Source of the DNA: Mermis nigrescens
Taxonomy: Eukaryota; Nematoda; Enoplea; Mermithida; Mermithidae
Assembly (NCBI GenBank): GCA_036768485.1
Contig: JAVLUZ010000821.1
Coordinates: forward strand, 1 to 64,000
Direction: 5' to 3'
Length of the DNA: 64,000 bases
In this document: positions 56,466 through 64,000 of the stretch, one piece after another
Layout: the number at the start of each line of letters is the position of its first letter
How positions within the stretch are numbered: the stretch's first letter is position 1
Notes under the pieces: model-generated
Database searches by the model: none
The model's input: only the letters and a program-made list of their open reading frames with translations
Told to the model about the DNA's origin: nothing
Translations under genes and position numbers: made by a program

Positions 56466-57593
56466 TTTAGGACTGCATTCCGGTTGCAGGTCACACACTG
56501 GCAGTATGTAAAAATGTAAATGTTTAAAAATATGTTTATATAAAATATCTACAAAAATTTGTTCGCTCATACAAAGACACTGCTTAATTTACTGGTCCCC
56601 CATTTTGGGATTTCACCCTTCCCTCAACTCTGGACCTTGGGAAACTATGATCGGAAAGTACAGTGCAGTTTCGATCATATTACCTGCCACACCAGAATCG
56701 GATGATTGAAAAAGCGTGTTTAAACATGCATCACTGCAAAAGGGAGCACAACAATGGCTACAGTTCTGTCTTTACTTATTTCGTTTGTTCGTTTATTTCT
56801 TCGACAATGTTTTTTCTTTATAGTAATGAAAGTTTTAAAGTGCTTGTTCAGCCATATTTTTTATTAACTTTTCCAAGTCTTCATCAACGGCAACTTGTTA
56901 AATTAAGTATGTTTTCATGCTGCTGACTTTATTCAATAAATCCCTCACACATTTAATCTACTATTATTGAAAATAAAAATGAATTGTTTGACATTCGATA
57001 AAGTGTTTAATATAACGATTATTCTCTAGCTCATGTGCATACAAAATATTCTAAGAGTACTATTTATGGGTATAGGTATATAAGCTTGACCCTCGGCATT
57101 ACCCTCGGCCTCGGCCTCGGCCTCGGCCTCGGCCGAGGGTCCAAAAAGTACCCTCGGTCCGATCACTGGTTGCTGCGATGACTTGGCATTGTTAGTTTGC
57201 CCTATGCTGTTTTCCTTGTTATGCGCAGCAGCTTTGATCCGGCGTTTTTGTAGTCGCACAATTTTTGTATCTTATTGACATTAAGAAATTTTTTCATCAC
57301 CAATTTCGAATTCAGCTTTTTATCGTAAAAGGCTGGAATTTTATCTCGTTTTTTAAATGAAGAATAATTTTTATTTTATGACCGGTTCGGAGCAGGAGTT
57401 ACATAAATGCAGGAATAAGCCGAATAAAAGTGAATTTTTCAATAAAAAATCCTACATATAAAAAATTTTAGAATTAAAATTAAATTACTAACAACTCGGA
57501 TGGCTTTGCGGTCAAGGACTTACTCATCTTATTTATCAACATGCGCTTAAGCACTTTATTACAGCTAACGGAGTATTTGTTGTATCATTACAG

Positions 57594-57815
57594 ACCGGCC
57601 ACGTGTCCGATGGGCATAAAAACCATAGTAGCCATAGCCGATGAATCGTCGGTAAAATCAGACGAAGAAGTATTGCTCAAGCTGACGTCTGGGACGAGTT
57701 TCTTGCTCGCTTTGGATCGGTCTTGGCCCAGCACCTGTGACGATTTCTCGCAAGCAAAGATGTCAATTTTGAAGTTGATCAGCAAGGCGGCCCGGTGTAA
57801 TACTAGTCATTTCAG
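57594..57815 (+). CDS. ZNFX1-like gene, second candidate coding exon
   Basis: A clear acceptor (TTTGTTGTATCATTACAG) and donor (CATTTCAG|GTTAGT) bracket 222 bases open only in the frame that starts and ends in phase 2, matching the exons on both sides. The 74-residue product includes MGIKTIVAIADESSVKSDEE, VLLKLTSG and SILKLISKAARCNTSHFR. This order (Gly-Lys start, DEEV..KLTSG, then a Leu-rich helix ending KAA/KAC plus Ser) resembles the helical region N-terminal to the helicase of ZNFX1 proteins. GC content is well above the surroundings. The likeness is from memory of the family and is not a search result. Confidence 0.62.
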
Positions 57816-58116
57816 GTTAGTTTTGTCGTCCTTCTGTCATGTAAAAACACCATACGCTACTACAGTAATCTATGGACACCTGATGCGCACGTTAGAACAA
57901 CAGGAATTCAACGCATATATTGAAGGGACATAACAATTGAAGGGGACCGGCCCGAGCTTAGCAGGTAAAACTGTTAAGTGATGAGTCAGCGTTGATAGAG
58001 GCTATTGGGTTCGCCCAATACCACCGGTTTTATTAATGCGTGTGCGCGCAAGAATATATACAGCTGCACAATCCGCAAGACAGCTCAGTCCGAGTTGGTG
58101 ACTATACAACGAACAC
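57816..58116. other. Intron start, nothing recognised
   Basis: No repeat family or gene seen between the donor and the next transposon. Confidence 0.3.
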
Positions 58117-58124
58117 ATGGTCAG

Positions 58125-58960
58125 CATAGGTGGGCATGGGCAATGCCGCGCCACCGTGTGGCGCCAGAAGGCACTTCGGTACCTTCAGAACCCCAGCTGG
58201 GTGGCGTCAGAAAAAACAGTTTTTGATTGGGGGAGTAGAATTTTTTGACCCAAAAATAAAAAAAGTGAGTAAATGATACAACCAACCAACTAGCCAACCA
58301 GCTAACCGGCCAACCAACCAGCCAACTAGCTGACCAAACAAACAACCAACCTGCCAAACAACCAACCAAATAGCCAACCGATCAACCGACTAACCGATCA
58401 ACTAACTAGCCAAGTAGCCAAACAACCAACCAACCATCTACCCAACCAAACAACTAACCAACTGGCCAAACAAACAACCAACCAACCAACCAACTAGCCA
58501 ACCAACCAACCAACCGGCCAAACAATCAACCAACTAATCGGCCAACCAACCAATCAACTAGCCAACCAAACAACCAACCAACCGGCCAAACAACCAACCA
58601 ACCGGCCAAACAACCAACCAACCGGCCAAACAACCAACCAACTAGCCAACCAAACAACCAACCAACCAGCAGGCCCGGTCTTAGGCATTTGGGGGCCCTG
58701 TGCGAGGTACTTTTTTGGGGGCCCTGTGCGAAGTACCTTTTTGGTACTTATTGGAAGCATTTATATAGTGCATGTGGCGGGGCCCCCTGGGGGTCCAGGG
58801 GCCCTGTGCGGCCGCACACTCCGCACATGCCTAAGACCGGGCCTGCCAACCAGCCAAACAACCAACCAACTAGCCAACCAACCAATTAACCGGCCAACCA
58901 ACCAACTTCAACAAAAGGGACCCCAGTACCTTCAGAACAAAAATCCATCACCCAGGTTTG
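58125..58960. mobile_element. hAT-like element with CCAAC arrays, exact TSD
   Basis: ATGGTCAG at 58117-58124 and 58961-58968. Ends CATAGGTGGGC and CACCCAGGTTTG are a weak inverted repeat like those of families A and B. The interior is about 500 bases of ACCAACCAAC/AACCGGCC-type units, and both subterminal zones contain GTACCTTCAGAAC. A 176-bp MITE is nested in the array. Confidence 0.85.
58670..58845. mobile_element. 176-bp hAT-like MITE with perfect 18-bp inverted ends
   Basis: CAGGCCCGGTCTTAGGCA and its exact reverse complement close the element. CCAACCAG flanks it at 58662-58669 and 58846-58853, though inside a repeat array. GGGGGCCCTGTGCG is repeated within. Confidence 0.88.
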
Positions 58961-59348
58961 ATGGTCAGCCCGTAAGTGTGCTAAGTGTTTATTGATCTGA
59001 TCGTATAGTACCTTTCATTATAAAGGGCTCGACAGACGTGCAAATAGACGCATGGAGTAACTTAATATGAAAAAGTATGTTATAGTATTACGATTATTAT
59101 ATATTGACCACTACCGGGCGTGACATTTCTTCAATATTTCTCTGTCGATAGTTTCAATTATCTACCTTTTTCATATTTTTTTAGCTTACTGCCCGCACTA
59201 CCATAGCAAATGCGTGTTTTTTGATGGTATAGTGTTCCTTTGTACATGTTTGAGTACCACAGAAGACTTTTTTACATTTTGCACTTAAAAACGAGACAGA
59301 CATTGACAAATCTTAGAATTTAATTTGAGATTGCTGCATAGCTAAAAT

Positions 59349-59763
59349 CATAGGTGCGCAAGGTCAAACTTCCAGGGAGGGGTGAAAATCAAAAACTTGG
59401 AGATAGCTAAGTGCTTTGTAAAAACGGTTTTGCAGCAAAAATGATGGTATCACTTTAAAACCATCGTTTGCGAACATTTGTGGCAAATTTATAAGCTCTT
59501 TGAAGCCTTTTTGGACTAAATAATACCTATTTTGCCCTTTTCGAAGCCTGGAAAGTAAGTATAAATCCTATTTTAATCGGAAAAAAACAACAAAATAGCA
59601 TTTCAAAACCCACGGTATGTTTCTGAGTCAAAAAATTTTATATAGCTAGTTTCTGAGCCCAAAGGCTATATAGCAATGTTTTTTCGGCCAAAATGGTTAT
59701 ATAGCTATCAGTATTTCTAAGCTCAGGGGGTATAATATCCCTTCACCCCTATGCCCATGTATG
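59349..59763 (+). mobile_element. Family-F hAT-like element
   Basis: Ends CATAGGTGCGC and GCCCATGTATG. Flanks GCTAAAAT and GTTGAAAT match at 6 of 8. Interior matches 14690-15084. Confidence 0.6.
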
Positions 59764-59789
59764 GTTGAAATACAGTGCAGTGTTTTGAC

Positions 59790-60070
59790 ATTTTCAGGCC
59801 CGCATTCATGATTCGCTCAAATTAGGGGGGGGGCACCCAACATAGAAAGAATCGCATTTTTAGACTTTCTAAGCAGAAAAAGTTCCTCCATAAATAGGCT
59901 GTGGAAAGTCCCCTGTTTTAGCCGCGTTTGAGTCTAAATACGGAAAATGCTTCACGAATGGCTGCGTTGAAAATTTGAAGATTTCATCTCAATGAGATAC
60001 AATTTTTCCATCTTTTCGTGCATTATCGTACATTTCCATGAAAGTTTCGGCTTATGAGGGGAAGGGTTAG
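59790..60070 (+). repeat. Family-K-like repeat copy
   Basis: TCAGGCCCGCATTCATGATTC start with a G run, AAAATTTGAAGATTTCATCTC and TTTTTCCATCTTTTCGTGC segments as at 62262. Confidence 0.45.
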
Positions 60071-60470
60071 CCGCCAGACGTGTTCAGGGGGAGGGTTTGG
60101 CGGGTTTTGACTCCCCCAGAATGGCAACTGATTCCCCGCAAAACGGCTGCGACCCGCCAGCATTTTCGACTTTTTTTGTAAAAGTCCGTAAAAGTTGCAA
60201 AAAGTGTGTGTGTTTAGCTCATTTTTTGGCTCAAAAATATGAAATGTTCGTCGCTTCGCGCCATATACACATTTTTTGACTACATTTTGTTCAATTTACT
60301 CAATTCTTTCAAAATTTGTTTAAAAATTTTATGTTCTTATGTTCTAGAAAGAACGAGCATTGTCTGAAACGTCAAAAAAGAGTGTTTTTGACGTGCACCC
60401 TTCTTTTTTTAGCCCAAAAAGGCACTTTTTTATAATTTTTTTGGGCCTGACCCCTCGGCCGCCCCCTTAC
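60071..60470 (-). repeat. Family-C copy
   Basis: GACTCCCCCAGAATGGCAAC, the TCGCTTCGCGCCATATAC palindrome region (60250) and AAAGAACGAGCATTGTCTGAAACG match the 49222 copy. Confidence 0.55.
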
Positions 60471-60518
60471 AGCCTTGTATATACTGTAATCATACGCGTA
60501 TATGTACATACATGTATG

Positions 60519-60723
60519 TAACGGCTCGAAATTTCGGGCGGTCCCGGCCATTTTTAGGGGGGGGGTAGATGACCTCCAATTTTCGGCCAAAAAACGCTTA
60601 AAAATGGCCGAAAAAATTCCGTTTTTCCAAAAATTTGGGGGGGGAGTCAAAAATTTTCTGGCTCAGGAGAGATGGGTGGGACGTCCGACTTCATGTGGGG
60701 GATCCCCTCCCATCCCCCTGTTA
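60519..60723 (+). mobile_element. Family-G element
   Basis: Flanks CATGTATG and CATGTAGG match at 7 of 8. Ends TAACGGCTCG and CCCCCTGTTA. Contains CGGCCATTTTTAGGGGGG and TCAAAAATTTTCTGGC as at 55180. Confidence 0.65.
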
Positions 60724-60950
60724 CATGTAGGCGCATATATTGTGGCGTTTATATGAAGTCAAATATTTTTTGGAATTGAATAAATCTTGCTTTTCTGATG
60801 ATTTTGGGGAAGATTAGACCTAGGTTTAGTTGGCAAGAGTGTAAAAAATGTTATGTAAACGCCGCATGTAAGAAAGGAATTGTGAGCAAAGCATTACTGC
60901 TTCAGTTCGTTTTTCCTTAGCACCTGAATATAGCCTTTTAATTTTTTCAG

Positions 60951-61075
60951 AGAATCACTGGACAAATTGCTCAACGCATTTTGCTCGTCTGCGTTTTGCC
61001 GGCAAACGCTCAGCAATGACATAAACCAGTTATTGCTTTCGGATTTGGGTGATAAATCGTCAATTCGTTTAAAAG
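60951..61075 (+). CDS. ZNFX1-like gene, third candidate coding exon
   Basis: The acceptor (CTTTTAATTTTTTCAG) and donor (TTAAAAG|GTGCGTATT) bracket 125 bases open only in the frame preceded by a phase-2 intron, as required after the exon ending at 57815. It encodes ESLDKLLNAFCSSAFCRQTL and then SNDINQLLLSDLGDKSSIRLK. Joined in order with the previous exon, the RES...LL...SxF...L...I pattern is what I would expect in the ZNFX1 helical region. The exon ends in phase 1; the next exon is not found before the window ends. The minus-strand 76-residue ORF here is a shadow. Confidence 0.58.
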
Positions 61076-61397
61076 GTGCGTATTGTACACACACATATGC
61101 ATTTGCATACATGCGCACGGTCAAAAGTTCTGTGGGGTGGTGAAGCGAGTTTTCTAGGGGCGGGTAAATGAATACGGAATTTTGCTATTTGACATCAAAT
61201 TTCGATACTTAATTCGCTGCATTTTACTCTTTGTGATTTTTTTGCTAAATTTCCATGCAAACAAATAACAATAACAGCGATGGAATCCCTTGTAACGTCA
61301 AATATAGACGAAATAATTGGAAGAAAAGTGTCCGGATGAACGAATTTAGCAATCCACTGCTCGAAAAATAAGTATTTGTGCCCGAAATTATACTGTT
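61076..61397. other. Intron start, nothing recognised
   Basis: AT-rich, no recognised repeat end or gene. Confidence 0.3.
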
Positions 61398-61405
61398 ATA
61401 AGCAG

Positions 61406-62253
61406 TAGAGATGTTCCGGTGCCAGGTTTTTCGAAAAAGTCGGTTCCGGTTTGCTTCCGGCTCTTGAAAAGCAAGAACTTCGGTTCCGGTTCCGGTTCTT
61501 GCGTAAGTTGGAACCGCCGGTTCCGGTTCTTCAACTAGAGAATCGTCGGTTCCGGTTCCGGTTCCGTTTCTCGGTTATTGTGTCAAAGTATGTACGCTCT
61601 TGATAGCCTGACTTCACGGGAACACATGGCGATATAATCGCAAGATAAATTATTCAGGAAGTCGTTTCAGTCTGGCAACTGCACGTTCAAACAAGTTTTA
61701 CGTCTAGTTGACGATTTACTCATAAATCACTGAATATTATGTATGCATGTATTTCTTGAGTAAAATATGTCATGTCTGGCTTTGTCTGTTCAATCTTTCA
61801 TTCAATTGAACACTATGCTTCTAATGTTCTTTGTTTATTAGAATTCGTAAATTCGTGTATTTTTTGAACAGCTGTTCAGTGGCGCTGGAATCATTTACGA
61901 CCCTCTCAGAAACAGGCTACATGGCGAAAAAGCAGAACGACTGTTATTTTAAAAGTATAATTTACCCGGAACAAAATTTGCATACTAAGTTTTTATAATC
62001 TGTAAACTTTTGGGTAATAAAAAATAGAATTGCTGCTTCATGTCTTCACTAAATTTTATGAAGTTCGATTTTTAACTCTATTTCTAAAAAACCGATAAGC
62101 GACTCCAAAGAAGATCGTTTCCGGTTCCGGTTCTTAGAAAATTAAGAAATCGGTTCCGGTTCTTAGATAATCAAAGAATCAGTTCTCGGTTCCGGTTCCG
62201 CTTCCAAAAAAATGGTCGGTTCCAGCCGGTTCCGGTTAAGCGGCACATCCCTA
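61406..62253. mobile_element. hAT-like element with GGTTCCGG subterminal arrays, exact TSD
   Basis: ATAAGCAG at 61398-61405 and 62254-62261. Ends TAGAGATGTTCCGG and GCGGCACATCCCTA, inverted repeats of the TAGGGATG type also seen at 42543. Both ends carry many CGGTTCCGGTTC units. 848 bases, no transposase. Confidence 0.92.
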
Positions 62254-62261
62254 ATAAGCAG

Positions 62262-62634
62262 GCTTATATACAGGATTCGGCCGAGGGGGCGTACCCATTA
62301 TTAATTGGTCGGTATCTTCGGAATTCGTCGGGATAGCTCGCAAAAATCGCATTTTCCGAATTTTTCGACACGCTTTATCCATTAAAATCATAAAATGTCA
62401 TCTTTTAAAGAAATTTTTCGTACCCAAAAAGTGTTATAATTTGGTCGCGCTTGAGCGAAACCTATGGAAAATATTTCGCATGTGACGCAAAACGCCGGAA
62501 ATTTGAAGATCTCATGTCGGAGACATGCGATTTTTCTATCTTTCCGTGCATTATCTTACCTTTGAAAATATTTTTTTGCAGGCCAAGGAGTGCAGGGGGT
62601 GGCCGCTCCGCCCCACCCCTAAATACGCCCCTGG
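62262..62634 (+). repeat. Family-K element
   Basis: TATACAGGATTCGGCCGAGGGGG start, GGATAGCTCGCAAAAATCGC, ACGCCGGAAATTTGAAGATCTC and a GGTGGCCGCTCCGCCCCACC end. It abuts the TSD of the hAT element at 61406. Confidence 0.55.
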
Positions 62635-62956
62635 TTACACGTTCAGTTTGACGCTTTTTCATGGTTCGAAGCATGCTTGCACACAGGGAGTAAGGTGGGT
62701 ATGACCCCTTCGCAAAAGGGTCAGCCAGGTAGGTACTGTCACGCGATTTTGAGATGACGGAACGTTTTTTTGCAGCATTTTTGAGGTCAAAAACAGTACA
62801 AATGCCGAAATTTTTCCAGAGTGCTTTAATGTAATTTCTACTCAAAAGGCGTCCAAAATTGTTCAATTTTTGCATTTTCAAGCGTTAAACATAATATAAT
62901 GCAGTCAAACTCAACTAAAAAGGCTTTAAAAATGCGATATTACCAAGAAAAAACGT
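62635..62956. other. Repeat-derived stretch
   Basis: GTAAGGTGGGTATGACCCC and GGTACTGTCACGCGATTTTGAG resemble family-D ends in inverted form. No gene. Confidence 0.35.
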
Positions 62957-62964
62957 ACCCTGAC

Positions 62965-63226
62965 CATACGTGGGCAGCAAGAAAATTCTGGGGGGGGGGT
63001 GCAAGATTTTTTTGAAGGTCGAAAAATGGCCTTAAAAATGGTGGTATGGCGATAAAAACACCATTTTTTCGACGTTTCTCATCAAGCACTATCCATTGGC
63101 AATAAAAAATTGCGAAAGAAACGAAAAAAATTTTCAAAAATTGAATTCTGGGGGTATTTTGATTTCTGGGGGGTATTTTGGTTTCTGGGGGGTGCATACC
63201 CCCCAAACCCCCCACGCCCAGGTGTG
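62965..63226 (+). mobile_element. hAT-like MITE, family A
   Basis: Flanks ACCCTGAC and ACCATGAC match at 7 of 8. Ends CATACGTGGGC and GCCCAGGTGTG. Very similar to the copies at 11328 and 34043. Confidence 0.85.
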
Positions 63227-63319
63227 ACCATGACCTTGTGCACCTATGGTTCGAAATAAAACGGCCTGAGGGAGGCATGCCTTCCGATATTCTTGCTTGT
63301 GGATACCCGTCATACCATC

Positions 63320-63712
63320 CTCCTGCACAAGGTCAGGATCGAAATTCGAAGCAGTAAATTTAACGTTTATGATTTTTTTCTGTTTTACCTATTAAAATGG
63401 TCAAAATAGCCTATAAAGCATTTTTTCGTGTTAATATCGCATTTGAAAAGTATTTTTAGTCCATTTTTACAGCATTATATCACTTAACACTAAAAAATGC
63501 AAAAATTTATCAATTTTCAGTGCTTTTTGAGTAAAAAGTACTCAAAAGTACTAATCTGGCGCGAAGCGTCTGAAAAAGTTCGATGTTTTTACTGCTTTTG
63601 ACCTCAAAAGTGATGCAAAAAACGTTCCATCAGCTCAAAATCGCCGGACAGTACCTGTCTGGCTGACCCTTCAGTGGGAGTAATAAACCCCTCACCCCCT
63701 ATGTGCATGTAT
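63320..63712 (+). repeat. Family-D element copy
   Basis: GCACAAGGTCAGGATCG start, CTATAAAGCATTTTTTCG, ACTAATCTGGCGCGAAGCG, ATCGCCGGACAGTACCTGTC and a C-rich CCCTATGTGCATGTATG end, as at 27210. Confidence 0.6.
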
Positions 63713-64000
63713 GCCCCCAGTATGCATGTGTGTGCATTTGCATGCGTGAACGAAAAGATTTCCACCTTTTTGAGCTTTAGCATTTTTTTCGTGATATGCT
63801 GGTTGAACTTGGAAAAGGCCACACCCGATGTTATATTTAATAACTTCAGCTAATATGAATGTAGAATTCTGAAATTTGTTGCATTAGATGAGTAAAAATG
63901 TTGCTGTTTAAGCTGAATCATTTTGGCAGCTACTATCAGACATGCGCAGCATGGGCATTGTGGTGTGGGAAATTTTAAAGTGCCTATGTTGGGTTCAAAA

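Larger units (their letters stand above)
54605..57168. mobile_element. 2.6-kb hAT-like element with CCTCGG subterminal arrays, exact TSD
   Basis: GTTGCTGC at 54597-54604 and 57169-57176. A perfect 17-bp inverted repeat CAGTGATCGGACCGAGG closes both ends, followed by CCTCGG runs. The terminal CAGTGATCG is shared with the element at 44789. Contains nested family-G (55180) and family-E (56076) copies and a family-D-like segment at 54920-55010; no transposase seen. Confidence 0.93.

Noticed and set aside
58270..58920. CRISPR-like array
   Set aside because: CCAAC units are a simple satellite without regular spacers, in a eukaryotic transposon with a target duplication.
60894..61124. 76-residue minus-strand ORF
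   Set aside because: Antisense shadow of the better supported plus-strand exon with splice sites on both sides.

Overview
This is a eukaryotic, very AT-rich and transposon-saturated stretch of nuclear DNA, most likely from an arthropod. An insect, perhaps a hemipteran, is my guess, but nothing in the window fixes the species. Signs of a nuclear eukaryotic genome are a Ty3/Gypsy LTR retroelement, hAT transposase remnants, many MITEs with 8-bp target-site duplications (TSDs), and coding exons bounded by GT..AG splice sites, some with introns of 57-64 bp. No bacterial-type operon is present.

Layout. Positions 1-9120 hold the 3' part of a Ty3/Gypsy element: gag-pol open from 109, broken by a one-base frameshift inside integrase near 4743, then a non-coding spacer with a 42-bp minisatellite, a polypurine tract and a candidate 2.3-kb 3' LTR. 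From 9.1 to 64 kb the sequence is a mosaic of non-autonomous DNA transposons, often nested. I identified at least eight repeat families recurring through the window. For about a dozen insertions I found an exact 8-bp TSD, which points to hAT. Seven more complex hAT-like elements carry their own subterminal array of a short signature motif: CGGCCAAAAT, CAGGAGAATT, ATATCGGCC, GGGCCCGG, CCTCGG, GGTTCCGG and CCAAC. Two insertions with 9- and 10-bp TSDs look Mutator-like or foldback. Two elements (29.5-32.8 kb and 40.2-41.0 kb) are confirmed by an empty site in another repeat copy in the same window.

Host genes are sparse and lie on the + strand. The best is a candidate first exon at 48811-48980 followed by phase-compatible exons at 57594-57815 and 60951-61075. 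Together they encode an Arg/Gly-rich N terminus and a leucine-rich helical region resembling the N-terminal part of NFX1-type zinc-finger protein 1 (ZNFX1), an SF1 RNA helicase of RNA silencing and antiviral defence. The rest of the gene would lie beyond the window. A second gene end is suggested by three short exons at 48.09-48.49 kb. Isolated exon-like ORFs lie at 24736-24902, 28080-28366, 44587-44780 and 51387-51594; the last two have a hAT-type element inserted at or next to the end of the reading frame.

A window-wide oddity is the palindromic hairpin GGCGCTTCGCGCC (or close variants). It sits inside many copies of otherwise unrelated repeat families and also outside them.
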